50,202 bases of DNA from Pseudomonas fluorescens (GCA_003241595.1 QFOU01000003.1:1-50202), one strand, 5' to 3'; counted from the first letter of the stretch, positions 39,894 through 47,564 are shown. The notes: generated from the sequence alone by a model not told the origin. A program made the numbers and translations.

Positions 39894-39914
39894 CCGTAAG
39901 CGGCGGGGGCGGGA

Positions 39915-40238
39915 TCAGTACGAGATCTGGTTGGGCGATTTCGGGCGGCAGGAACCCTGTACCCAGTGATCGTAGTTACAATAGCTGATACCCCAGGCCG
40001 AACCGCGGCGCATGCTGATGGCCTCCTGACGACCGGGGCCGATCGGGCCGTAGCCTCCCCAGTTGCCGTCGCTCGAGCGATAGTTGCCCATGATACGATA
40101 GCCGCAGCCGTTATATACGGCGGAGCCATAGCTGGTGGGCACGATACTCACGCAGGCGTTGGCTTCGCTGGTCGGTATCAGGGCCGAAGCCAGCATCACG
40201 CCACCCGCAAAAAGAAGTCCCTTGAACATGGTTTTCAT
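39915..40238 (-). CDS. Small secreted cysteine-containing protein, unknown function
   Basis: A 107-residue protein with a Sec signal peptide (MKTMFKGLLFAGGVMLASALIPTSEANA, about residues 1-28). The mature part is Gly/Tyr/Ser-rich with four cysteines (ACVSIV, NGCGYRI, SYCNYD, GSCRPK), which could make two disulfides in the periplasm or outside the cell. No family recognised. A strong Shine-Dalgarno GGAGAGGGA precedes the ATG. Its promoter has a consensus -35 and a perfect palindrome over the predicted start, suggesting repression. Confidence 0.65.
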   Translation of the reverse strand: MKTMFKGLLFAGGVMLASALIPTSEANACVSIVPTSYGSAVYNGCGYRIMGNYRSSDGNWGGYGPIGPGRQEAISMRRGSAWGISYCNYDHWVQGSCRPKSPNQISY

Positions 40239-40295
40239 AGGTAGTCCCTCTCCAGAAAATCACCCCGCACAAACGCCGGGTGTTCAAACGTTCAG

Positions 40296-40310
40296 GTGTC
40301 GAATCGACAC
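40296..40310. promoter_or_regulatory. Perfect 15-bp palindrome at the predicted +1, likely operator
   Basis: GTGTCGA-A-TCGACAC. On the minus strand it begins at the predicted transcription start (about 40310) of the gene at 39915. Perfect symmetry and position make it a candidate repressor site. It is not followed by a T-run, so it is not a terminator. Confidence 0.55.
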
Positions 40311-40316
40311 ACCGCG

Positions 40317-40345
40317 CTGATAATCTGCTCCGCTTCGCTTGTCAA
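40317..40345 (-). promoter_or_regulatory. Promoter of the small secreted-protein gene
   Basis: Minus strand consensus -35 TTGACA (40340-40345), 17-bp spacer, -10 TATCAG (40317-40322). Predicted start near 40310. Confidence 0.6.
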
Positions 40346-40379
40346 TCGGAGTTGTTAGATAATTTTGAGTAACTTAAGG

Positions 40380-40408
40380 TGGGAACCGAAGCGAAATAGG
40401 GGCATTAT
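40380..40408 (+). promoter_or_regulatory. Possible leaderless promoter of the gene at 40415
   Basis: TGGGAA (40380-40385), 17-bp spacer, CATTAT (40403-40408), then 6 nt (CCCCCC) to the ATG at 40415. The -10 is good, the -35 weak; no Shine-Dalgarno. Confidence 0.45.
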
Positions 40409-40414
40409 CCCCCC

Positions 40415-41206
40415 ATGAATCTTCGCTCCGCCCTTCTCCTCCTTCTTGCTCCGCTCCTTTTCGTCTCGTCGCGCTTCCACGAGCTGTCGGGCTTAGGCCG
40501 AAATGTCGGAGATATGGCAACCGACGCCCCCACACCGGCCACGCCCGCGGGTTTCGCCTTTCTGATCTGGATCCTGATCTTCGCGCTCTTCACTATTATT
40601 GCCGGCTATCAGGCGCGGCCCGCGCAACGCAATAACCTGATCATGCAACGCATCGGCTGGCCGCTGGTCGTAGGCATTGTCGCCGCCCATGGCTGGATGC
40701 TCACCGCCATCCTCCACGGCAACGGCCTCGCGTTACTGGCGTGGATATCCCTTATGGCCGCCGCCATCTTCATCGCACTGGCCCGCGCGGTGGCCAGTAT
40801 GGTCACCGATGCCGCCTCTACATCTTTTGCCCGCCACTATGTGTTGCCGGCACTGGGGCTGTGCGCAGGCTGGCTCACCCTCGCCACGTTCCTCAATCTG
40901 GCCGGAACCCTCCAGATCACCCTGAATCTCCCCACCGGTACCACGGCGGGAGCCATCGCCACATTGTCGGCCGCCATTCTGGCCGGTGGTATCATCCTCT
41001 TTGCGCTCCGCCATCAGCCCTATGCTGCCGTGCCTTATGCATTCGCTTTACTCTGGGGCTTGCTGGCCGTCGTCGTGGCGAATAAGAACGCGCTGTTGTC
41101 ACCCATCGGGGTGGCCAGCCCGCCGGTCGCCACTACGGCCTTGCTCGGTGCTGTCGTGGTCGTGGGGCTTCTGGCCTGTGTGAAAAAACCGGCGCGTGCG
41201 GTATAA
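40415..41206 (+). CDS. Polytopic membrane protein, possibly TspO-like
   Basis: A 263-residue inner-membrane protein with about eight hydrophobic segments. The segments TPAGFAFLIWILIFALFTIIAGYQAR and IGWPLVVGIVAAHGWMLTAI and LCAGWLTLATFLNLAGTL recall long tryptophan-rich sensory (TspO/MBR-related) proteins, whose mark is xAGxxFxIWxxIF and W-L-x-x-A-x-x-x-N. Function is therefore uncertain: ligand binding or transport of tetrapyrrole-like compounds is possible for that family. Ends at a bidirectional terminator shared with the XRE regulator. Confidence 0.6.
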   Translation: MNLRSALLLLLAPLLFVSSRFHELSGLGRNVGDMATDAPTPATPAGFAFLIWILIFALFTIIAGYQARPAQRNNLIMQRIGWPLVVGIVAAHGWMLTAILHGNGLALLAWISLMAAAIFIALARAVASMVTDAASTSFARHYVLPALGLCAGWLTLATFLNLAGTLQITLNLPTGTTAGAIATLSAAILAGGIILFALRHQPYAAVPYAFALLWGLLAVVVANKNALLSPIGVASPPVATTALLGAVVVVGLLACVKKPARAV

Positions 41207-41235
41207 AAAAAGCGAGGCACCGGCCTCGCTGTTTT
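41205..41235. terminator. Bidirectional terminator
   Basis: AGCGAGGC-ACCG-GCCTCGCT with GTTTTG on the plus strand and TTTTTTT on the minus strand; it serves the plus gene at 40415 and the minus XRE regulator at 41246. Confidence 0.88.
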
Positions 41236-41245
41236 GTAATTACGC

Positions 41246-41641
41246 TTAGGCGTCCTTGTCCAAACCCTTCACCATGCCCAAAACGTGCTTGCGCACGGCT
41301 TCCGGCAGCGCGTAGTAAGCTTTCAGCAGGTCGATGGTCTCTTTGGTCTGGAGCATCTTTTCATCCAGCGCCTTCTTTTCCTCAGCCACGCTCATACCGG
41401 TGGGTACGTCACCGGCAAACCCTTCAAAGAAGAAGGCAACAGGCACCGAGAGTGCCGAAGAGATCTTCATCAGGCGGCTGGCACCCACACGGCAGTCGCC
41501 GCGCTCATACTTCTGTACCATCTGGAAACTGACGCCAATGGCTTCGCCCAGACGCTCTTGGCTCATACCGGCCATGGTGCGGCGTAAACGCAGGCGCTGG
41601 CCTACATGGGTATCGATCGGGTCGCGGGCGCGCTTGCTCAT
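41246..41641 (-). CDS. XRE family transcriptional regulator
   Basis: A 131-residue DNA-binding protein. Helix-turn-helix in residues about 12-68: VGQRLRLRRTMAGMSQERLGEAIGVSFQMVQKYERGDCRVGASRLMKISSALSVPVAFFFEG, the pattern of the small XRE regulators that sit between lnt and metK in many Alphaproteobacteria. The C-terminal part is a long helix (EEKKALDEKMLQTKETIDLLKAYYALPEAVRKHVLGMV) that may dimerise. Here it lies on the same strand as lnt, corC and ybeY but separated from lnt by a terminator, and has its own promoter. Target genes unknown. Confidence 0.9.
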   Translation of the reverse strand: MSKRARDPIDTHVGQRLRLRRTMAGMSQERLGEAIGVSFQMVQKYERGDCRVGASRLMKISSALSVPVAFFFEGFAGDVPTGMSVAEEKKALDEKMLQTKETIDLLKAYYALPEAVRKHVLGMVKGLDKDA

Positions 41642-41647
41642 ACCGGC

Positions 41648-41676
41648 CTTATAGCCGAATGATAATATGAATACAA
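41648..41676 (-). promoter_or_regulatory. Promoter of the XRE regulator, leaderless geometry
   Basis: Minus strand TTGTAT (41671-41676), 17-bp spacer, TATAAG (41648-41653), then 6 nt (GCCGGT) to the ATG at 41641. AAGG inside could act as a short Shine-Dalgarno if transcription starts earlier. A CGATATCG palindrome and GTATTG/GAATAC repeats lie close upstream (about 41670-41686), a possible autoregulatory site. Confidence 0.5.
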
Positions 41677-41699
41677 TACGATATCGAAGCCATTCGCTT

Positions 41700-41729
41700 A
41701 GAAAAACGCCAGCCAGAACAGCTGGCTGT
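41700..41729 (-). terminator. Terminator after ybeY-corC-lnt
   Basis: Minus strand CAGCCAG, five-base loop, CTGGCTG, then GCGTTTTTC; 29 bases beyond the lnt stop. Confidence 0.8.
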
Positions 41730-41757
41730 AAGCGTTCCGCTCAAAATGGCTGCGTGT

Positions 41758-43290
41758 TTAGCCCAGTAAAAGCTTTACCACTTTCACAAAAGGTGTTTCA
41801 GGCAAGGCGGGCGGCAACGCTACATCTTTGTGCAGGGCCGTGTTGATGGGTAGGCGCAGGATCTCACGTCCCATGCCGTCATACACAAGCGTAAGTCCGG
41901 TATTCGCCACCCGTACCAGCGGTACGCCCGTTTCCACCGCCCGCAAGCGGGAGAGCGCAGCATGCTGGTACAGTGCAATGGTGCCGGTGAACCAGCTGTC
42001 GTTGGTGATGTTCGCCAGATAACGGGCGTGAGCCGAAGCCTCGGCCACTTGCAGCGGGAAGATGCCCTCGTAGCAGATCAACGCCACCGCATCGCCGGCG
42101 GGGGTCGAAAGGACCGGGCTGCGCGTCCCATGGGTAAAGTCAATTCGGCTCTGACTCAAGGTGCGCAAGGTTACCGGCAGCGGCAGGCTTTCTAAAAAGC
42201 TGCGTCCGGGAATGTACTCACCGAACGGCACCAGCAGGCGCTTGTCGTATACGCCGCGCAGGTTGCCCTGCGTGTCCATGATACCAAAGCTGTTATAGAA
42301 ATTCGGCAGGCTACCGGCAACCGCATGGGGCTTGGGTTCCCGACGCACGGTTCCGGTGAACAGCGCGCCCTGTTCGGGCATGCGCGCAGCCAGGCGGGCC
42401 GCGATCGCGCGGCGTACATCGTCTTCCTCATCCAGATAGAACGCGACCGCCGTCTCCGGCATGATGACGGTGGCCGGCACGCTGTCGCCGCCATCCAGCG
42501 CCACGGCCAGAGTCTCCTGCAAAAACGCCCAGCGCATCTGTGCATCCCACTTGTGGGCACTTTGGATATTGGGCTGAACCACGCGCACCATATCCGTGCC
42601 CGCCACTTCGGGGTTCTGCGCCAAACGGAGGATGCCGAACGCCATCATTCCCAGCAACAGCGCGAGGGAGATTGCCTGTACACGCCACAACTTGGCATTC
42701 AGCAACACGGCCATGGATAAAAGCAGTAACGAAAGCAGCCACACCCCACCTACCGAGGCCATCTGCATCAGCGTCAAACTCGTCGCGAATACGGCACCCA
42801 CTGGTAACCACGGGAAGCCCATGGGGTGGAGGCCCTTGATGAACTCAAGCACCACCCACAGCACAACCCACACGAGGGCCGCGAGCGTCCAGTGGGTTCT
42901 CCTTCCCACCTGCCATGCCAACATACTCGGAAGAATGTAAGCCAGCGCACCGAATAGCGCGAGGCCCAGCACGGCGGGCACACCGCCACCAATCGCTGCC
43001 AGCCAGCTGCCACCGGCATCTTTGAAGAAGGCCCACGGCAGCCAGTACAAGGCGGTAACCTGATGCCCCATGCCCCATACCAAGGCGGCACCGGCCGCTT
43101 GCTTGCTGCTGGCGGCATGACGCACCAACCACCATAGGCCAGCCAGACTCAGCAGCGCCACCGGCCACAATCCGAACGGCGCAAAGCCAAGGGTCATGCT
43201 GGCACCCAGTACCAGAACCCACACACCGAGCGGCTTCTGGCCGCGTTCAGTTAACCACTGCTGGAACGCAGGAAGCGAAGGACGAACCAT
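41758..43290 (-). CDS. lnt: Apolipoprotein N-acyltransferase
   Basis: Inner-membrane enzyme that adds the third acyl chain to lipoproteins before Lol transport. The 510 residues give an N-terminal membrane part (about eight segments; LTERGQKPLGVWVLVLGASMTLGFAPFG) and a C-terminal nitrilase-like domain (from about residue 220). The catalytic triad is in place: Glu in VIMPETAVAF, Lys in VYDKRLLVPFGEYIPG, Cys in VALICYEGIFPL. It follows corC by two bases, the last gene of the ybeY-corC-lnt operon. Confidence 0.95.
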   Translation of the reverse strand: MVRPSLPAFQQWLTERGQKPLGVWVLVLGASMTLGFAPFGLWPVALLSLAGLWWLVRHAASSKQAAGAALVWGMGHQVTALYWLPWAFFKDAGGSWLAAIGGGVPAVLGLALFGALAYILPSMLAWQVGRRTHWTLAALVWVVLWVVLEFIKGLHPMGFPWLPVGAVFATSLTLMQMASVGGVWLLSLLLLSMAVLLNAKLWRVQAISLALLLGMMAFGILRLAQNPEVAGTDMVRVVQPNIQSAHKWDAQMRWAFLQETLAVALDGGDSVPATVIMPETAVAFYLDEEDDVRRAIAARLAARMPEQGALFTGTVRREPKPHAVAGSLPNFYNSFGIMDTQGNLRGVYDKRLLVPFGEYIPGRSFLESLPLPVTLRTLSQSRIDFTHGTRSPVLSTPAGDAVALICYEGIFPLQVAEASAHARYLANITNDSWFTGTIALYQHAALSRLRAVETGVPLVRVANTGLTLVYDGMGREILRLPINTALHKDVALPPALPETPFVKVVKLLLG

Positions 43291-43292
43291 GA

Positions 43293-44114
43293 TTAACGCG
43301 CGATCTTCAGTTCAACAGCCAGCACACGGCGCCCGTCACTCGAGGTCACGGTCGCCTGTACACCTTCATCCAGCAGGTAGCTCTCGCCTTTGTCCGGAAC
43401 GGTCTTGGCCTCACGCATCACGGCGCCGCCAAGGGTTTCCACATCATCAAAACGCTCGGTCAAACGGGTCTTGAGCTGACGGTCAAGGTCTTCCAGCTGA
43501 TAGTCTCCCTGCACGCGGTAGGCGCCACCGCCCATGCTGACCAGCGCGGGCACCTTGCCGTCGTTGTGCTCGTCATCAATCTCACCGACCAACTCTTCCA
43601 GAATATCCTTGAGGGTGATCAAACCGCTGGTGCCGCCAAACTCGTCGCTCACCATCACCATCGGCATGCGGCTGCGTTTCATGATGTGCAGCACGCGTGG
43701 CAAGGCCATGCTTTCGGGTACGAAGGTCACGGGGCGCAGCAGCTTGTCCATGCTGAAGTCCTTCTCGCGACCCACCAAACCCATGACGTCTTTCAGCGAG
43801 ATCAATCCCTTCACGTCATCCAGATCACGCCCTACAACCGGCAAACGGCTGTGGTAACCATCCTGGAACGCTTTGATGACGGATGCGAAATCCGCATCCA
43901 GCGGAATACCGACGATATCCGCGCGGGGGATGCCCACATCATCGGCGGTGGTGGTGCTAAATACCAGGGCGTTTTCCAGTAGCTCGCGCTCATGGCGCTT
44001 CAGCGGCGCGCTGCCTTCGCGCTCTTCAAATGCGGCGTGCAGGTCGTCAATGTGCGGTGCCAGCTCAACAGCTTTGCGCCAGCGGGTCACGTAGTTCTTC
44101 AGGGTATCGAGCAT
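43293..44114 (-). CDS. corC: CorC/HlyC family CBS-domain protein
   Basis: A 273-residue cytoplasmic protein with two CBS domains (about 55-185; IPRADIVGIPLDADFASVIKAF...HSRLPVVGRDLDDVKGLISLKDVM and RPVTFVPESMALPRVLHIMKRSRMPMVMVSDEFGGTSGLITLKDILEELVGEIDDE) and the C-terminal CorC_HlyC domain (YRVQGDYQLEDLDRQL...). The DUF21 membrane domain of the longer HlyC/CorB proteins is absent. It is linked to magnesium and cobalt efflux in E. coli and is nearly always found between ybeY and lnt, as here (5 bases after ybeY, 2 before lnt). Confidence 0.92.
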   Translation of the reverse strand: MLDTLKNYVTRWRKAVELAPHIDDLHAAFEEREGSAPLKRHERELLENALVFSTTTADDVGIPRADIVGIPLDADFASVIKAFQDGYHSRLPVVGRDLDDVKGLISLKDVMGLVGREKDFSMDKLLRPVTFVPESMALPRVLHIMKRSRMPMVMVSDEFGGTSGLITLKDILEELVGEIDDEHNDGKVPALVSMGGGAYRVQGDYQLEDLDRQLKTRLTERFDDVETLGGAVMREAKTVPDKGESYLLDEGVQATVTSSDGRRVLAVELKIAR

Positions 44115-44119
44115 GGGGG

Positions 44120-44734
44120 TTACTGGCCTTTCTTAGCCTCAAGTTTGTCATGGTCCAAATAGGGGTCTGGCAGGCCCATGTCGGCCAGAATGGCACGCTC
44201 CAGATTTTCCATTTCCTCGGCCTCGTCCTCACCCAAGTCATGGTCGTAGCCGATCAGGTGCAACATGCCGTGCACCACCAGGTGCTTCAGGTGGTCGTCC
44301 ACCGGTTTTTCAAGTTCGGTGGCTTCACGCGCCAGCACGGGGCTGCAAATGAAGATATCGCCCACATACCACACGTCGGCATCCAGTTCGTCTTCTTCGT
44401 CGGCCGGAAAACTCAGTACATTGGTCGCGTAATCCTTGTGACGAAACTCGCTGTTGAGCGCGAGACCTTCCTCTGTGCCACCAAAGCGGATGGTCAGGGC
44501 CCACGGTCGCATGTCATCGTCCATGATATCATCTTCATCATGCAGCGCGGCCTGATGATAGACATCCATGGCTTCGCTCACGGCATGGGCGGCGGCGTGG
44601 CAGGCATGCGGAATGTCCACGCCCTTCAGGCCTTCGTCCACCTGTACGGTCAGCTCGCCCACGGCCTTGCCGTGGTAGGTTAAGGTGAAGGTGTGTTCGT
44701 CGGAAAGGTCCGGTGTGTTGTGTGAGGCTTGCAT
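44120..44734 (-). CDS. ybeY: Endoribonuclease YbeY
   Basis: Single-strand-specific zinc endoribonuclease in 16S rRNA maturation and 70S quality control, 204 residues. The metal site HGMLHLIGYDHDLGEDEAEEM gives H155-x3-H159-x5-H165, and the preceding TIRFGGTEEGLALNSEFRHKDYATNVLSFP is the usual YbeY block. N-terminal 60 residues are longer than in E. coli, with an acidic stretch (HDEDDIMDDD). First gene of the minus-strand ybeY-corC-lnt operon; divergent from metK. Confidence 0.95.
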   Translation of the reverse strand: MQASHNTPDLSDEHTFTLTYHGKAVGELTVQVDEGLKGVDIPHACHAAAHAVSEAMDVYHQAALHDEDDIMDDDMRPWALTIRFGGTEEGLALNSEFRHKDYATNVLSFPADEEDELDADVWYVGDIFICSPVLAREATELEKPVDDHLKHLVVHGMLHLIGYDHDLGEDEAEEMENLERAILADMGLPDPYLDHDKLEAKKGQ

Positions 44735-44829
44735 CAGGGGCTAAGGTGCCAGAAGAGCTAACGATGCGTCAATGGTTGCATCAAGCCTCGCACACGGATT
44801 ATCGTCGCCAGACGTAAGAAAAAGAATCT

Positions 44830-46023
44830 ATGAAAAACTCCCTCTCCACAGGCTCCCACCTGTTCACGTCCGAAGCGGTCTCCTGCGGCCACCCCGATAA
44901 ACTGGCCGACCAATTGTCCGACGCCATTCTCGACGCGTATCTGGCGGCCGACCCCGAAGCCCGCGTCGCCTCCGAAATTCTCGTCACCACCGATTTCGCC
45001 TGCCTGGGCGGAGAGATGCGCAGCACCGCCACGCCGGATATTGAAAAGATCGTGCGCAACACCATTGCCAACATCGGCTACGCCAACAACGTGAATGAAG
45101 GCTTCGACGCCGCCACCGTGCAGATCCTCAACAAAATGCACAAGCAATCCGCCGAGATTGCGCAGGGCGTCGATGCCGGCGACCGTAATTCCGAAGGCGC
45201 AGGCGACCAGGGTCTCATGTTCGGCTTCGCGTGTGATGAAACACCGGAGCTGATGCCCGCGCCCATCCACTACGCCCACGCCGTGCTGCGGCACTTAGAG
45301 GCCCAGCGCCGCGACAGCAAACACGCAGGCCACACCTTGCTGCTGCCGGATGCCAAATCCCAGATCACGGTGGAATACCGCGAGGGGAAACCGGTGCGCG
45401 CCCACACGCTGCTCATCAGTCACCAGCATACCGCCAAGGCCAGCACCAACGATATCCGCGATCTCACCACTGCCGCATGGCAAGCTGTGCTGCCGGAAGG
45501 CTGGCTGGACAGCAATACCCGCATCCTCGTTAACCCCACCGGCAGCTTCCGCCTCGGCGGCCCCGCAGGCGATACCGGCCTCACCGGTCGCAAGATCATC
45601 GTCGATAGCTACGGCGGCTACGCCCGCCACGGCGGCGGCGCATTTTCGGGGAAAGACCCTACTAAGGTAGACCGTTCCGCCGCCTACGCCGCGCGATATC
45701 TGGCCAAGAATATCGTCGCCGCAGGCCTTGCCCGCAAATGCGAGGTACAACTCAGCTACGCCATCGGCATCGCCGAACCGCTCGCCATTTTCGTCGAGAC
45801 CTTCGGTACGTCCGAATACACCTCCGCAGCCTTGGAAAAATCCATCCGTCGCTCCCTCAGCCTCACTCCCCGTGGCATCCGCATGCATCTGGGCCTGAAT
45901 GCACCCATCTACCTGCCCACCGCATCCGGTGGCCACTTCGGTCGCGCCGCCAACTCGGCCGGAGAAGGTACGTTCCCGTGGGAAGCAACCATACTTGCCG
46001 CCACCCTCAAAGCGAACATCTAA
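44830..46023 (+). CDS. metK: S-adenosylmethionine synthetase
   Basis: Makes SAM from methionine and ATP; 397 residues. Diagnostic stretches: LFTSEAVSCGHPDKLADQLSDAILDAYL, the GAGDQGLMFGFA hexapeptide-type ATP site, and GGGAFSGKDPTKVDRSAAYAARYLAKNIVAAGLA, with TGRKIIVDSYGGYARHGGG. The start at 44830 is preceded only by a weak AAGAAAAAG. I looked for a SAM-class riboswitch in the 95-base gap to ybeY and see none that I can support. Alphaproteobacterial metK normally follows the XRE regulator directly; here the ybeY end of the inverted block lies beside it. Confidence 0.97.
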   Translation: MKNSLSTGSHLFTSEAVSCGHPDKLADQLSDAILDAYLAADPEARVASEILVTTDFACLGGEMRSTATPDIEKIVRNTIANIGYANNVNEGFDAATVQILNKMHKQSAEIAQGVDAGDRNSEGAGDQGLMFGFACDETPELMPAPIHYAHAVLRHLEAQRRDSKHAGHTLLLPDAKSQITVEYREGKPVRAHTLLISHQHTAKASTNDIRDLTTAAWQAVLPEGWLDSNTRILVNPTGSFRLGGPAGDTGLTGRKIIVDSYGGYARHGGGAFSGKDPTKVDRSAAYAARYLAKNIVAAGLARKCEVQLSYAIGIAEPLAIFVETFGTSEYTSAALEKSIRRSLSLTPRGIRMHLGLNAPIYLPTASGGHFGRAANSAGEGTFPWEATILAATLKANI

Positions 46024-46126
46024 AGCCGTCCAGCCTACATAAAAGTTACAGGGTATAACTATGAAAAGCCTGAAAACGTCTATGCTTGCTTGGCGTTCCT
46101 CATCAACGTGGTGTAGGGTGCCGTCC

Positions 46127-46648
46127 ATGAGCCTCCCCATGCGCCTCTTCACCCTTATCCTCCTCAGTGCCGCTATCGTTCTTTCGCCGTCCGCGCAAGA
46201 GCGGGCAGCATCTTCATCTGCAACGGCCGCACCCGCCAATCAGGCCTCGCTGCTGCAAAAGATCTCTTACCTCACCCAACTGGTGAAGATCCTCGAAGAT
46301 CAATTGCAAGCCTGCTCCGCCGGTCAGGGTGTCACCTGCCCATCGGTATTGATGGAATCCGCAGCGCAATCGACCGATATCACTCCCGCCCACACCCATG
46401 CACAAACCAGTGCACCCGCGCCCGTCGCGGCGCCGGTCCGCCGCCACACCATCGGTTATCAGCAGACGTCCGATTCCCGTCTCGGCTGCGATGATTACAG
46501 CCTTTCCTATTTCCGCCGCCATCCCGCCATGGCTGCCGTCTGTGGTGTCAATGCCCAGCAGCAGGCTCCCGCGCCGCAACCCTCGGCATTGCCGGAAGCC
46601 GACGAGAGCGACGAAGCCGATATCATCACCACTCCGGTTCGTCCCTAG
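46127..46648 (+). CDS. Exported protein of unknown function, Ala/Pro-rich
   Basis: Unrecognised 173-residue protein. MSLPMRLFTLILLSAAIVLSPSAQ is signal-like (about residues 1-24). It is followed by a predicted coiled segment (LLQKISYLTQLVKILEDQLQAC), a Pro/Ala/Thr linker, and a conserved-looking patch with cysteines (RLGCDDYSLSYFRRHPAMAAVCG) before an acidic low-complexity end. GGGTG precedes the chosen ATG; other in-frame starts at 46061 and 46139 are possible. It is inserted between metK and trmB on the same strand. Confidence 0.55.
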   Translation: MSLPMRLFTLILLSAAIVLSPSAQERAASSSATAAPANQASLLQKISYLTQLVKILEDQLQACSAGQGVTCPSVLMESAAQSTDITPAHTHAQTSAPAPVAAPVRRHTIGYQQTSDSRLGCDDYSLSYFRRHPAMAAVCGVNAQQQAPAPQPSALPEADESDEADIITTPVRP

Positions 46649-46662
46649 TTCCAAACGGACAT

Positions 46663-46695
46663 GAGCAGGGCAGGGGGGATCCCTGCTCTTGCATT
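46663..46695 (+). terminator. Terminator before trmB
   Basis: GAGCAGGG, ten-base loop, CCCTGCTC, followed by TTGCATTTTC. The T-rich tail also contains TTGCAT, the only -35-like hexamer upstream of trmB. Confidence 0.6.
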
Positions 46696-46723
46696 TTCAA
46701 GCAAAATCGCCTACCTCACCCCT

Positions 46724-47467
46724 ATGAGTACCAAGCAAGACGCCCTCCATACCCGCCCGATCATTACCACGGGCCGCCTTGCTACGCGGATGAATGAAGA
46801 CGAGCAGGCCGAGCTCCACACCCGCTTGCAACCCTATCTCTTAAAACCCGAAGATCTCGCCACTTCTGCTGCGATCGAAGTCGAGCTCGGCATCGGCAAC
46901 GGCCAGGCCCTCTACGCCCGCGCTGCCGCTAACCCTTTCGGCCTCTATATCGGCTCTGAAATTTATCTGAACGGTCTGCGCTCCCTGATTGGCCAACTGG
47001 AAGCCAACCCGCTCCCCAACCTGCGCATCTACCCGCACGATGGCCGCACGCTGTTCGAAAATAACAAGCTCGCCCCCGCCTCGCTCGCCCGCGTACTTAT
47101 ATTATTCCCCGACCCCTGGCCCAAGTCCTCGCACCACAAGCGCCGTATCGTGCAGCCGGAGCTCGTTACCCGCATCACCACAGCCCTTAAGACGAATGGC
47201 GAACTCTGGGTGGTCTCCGACTGGCCGTCCTACGCCTACCACGCCATTGCCACGCTGCACCCTGTCAAGGGCCTGAAACTGGCTCCCGTCGACCTCGCCG
47301 CCGCCGACTGCAAACCCTCTGCACGCCTGTCTGAAGATGGCTCCGCCGCCATCGGCCCACACCTGCTCGAAAATGCGCCATCATGGTGGCAACCCACCAA
47401 ATATCAGGAAAAAGCCGCCATCGCCGGTCGAAATCCGTGGTTTATCAAAGCGGTAAAAACAGCGTAA
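46724..47467 (+). CDS. trmB: tRNA (guanine-N7-)-methyltransferase
   Basis: Methylates G46 of tRNA using SAM (made by neighbouring MetK). 247 residues with the class I methyltransferase opening VELGIGNGQALYARAAANPFGLYIGSEIYLNGLRSL, then NLRIYPHDGRTLF and the family signature LILFPDPWPKSSHHKRRIVQPELV. The start at 46724 fits the family N-terminus; the ORF is open 63 bases further upstream, across the preceding terminator. No Shine-Dalgarno sequence is evident. Closely follows the metK region, as usual in Alphaproteobacteria. Confidence 0.95.
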   Translation: MSTKQDALHTRPIITTGRLATRMNEDEQAELHTRLQPYLLKPEDLATSAAIEVELGIGNGQALYARAAANPFGLYIGSEIYLNGLRSLIGQLEANPLPNLRIYPHDGRTLFENNKLAPASLARVLILFPDPWPKSSHHKRRIVQPELVTRITTALKTNGELWVVSDWPSYAYHAIATLHPVKGLKLAPVDLAAADCKPSARLSEDGSAAIGPHLLENAPSWWQPTKYQEKAAIAGRNPWFIKAVKTA

Positions 47468-47472
47468 CCCGC

Positions 47473-47501
47473 TTGACAGCTTTCCACTCTTCGTCCACAT
47501 T
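47473..47501 (+). promoter_or_regulatory. rimP-nusA promoter (or promoter of a small leader RNA)
   Basis: Consensus -35 TTGACA (47473-47478), 17-bp spacer, -10 CACATT (47496-47501); start near 47508. It lies just after the trmB stop. Confidence 0.5.
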
Positions 47502-47564
47502 GCGCCCATAGACAAGCCGCAAGGCAAGTTACAAAACACTCTGGAGCTGAATGTTAGCAATCCG

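Noticed and set aside
44735..44829. SAM-class riboswitch before metK
   Set aside because: The gap is only 95 bases and I cannot find the conserved core of SAM-I, SAM-II or SAM/SAH riboswitches; only a weak TTGCAT-17-TTATCG promoter-like pair is present.
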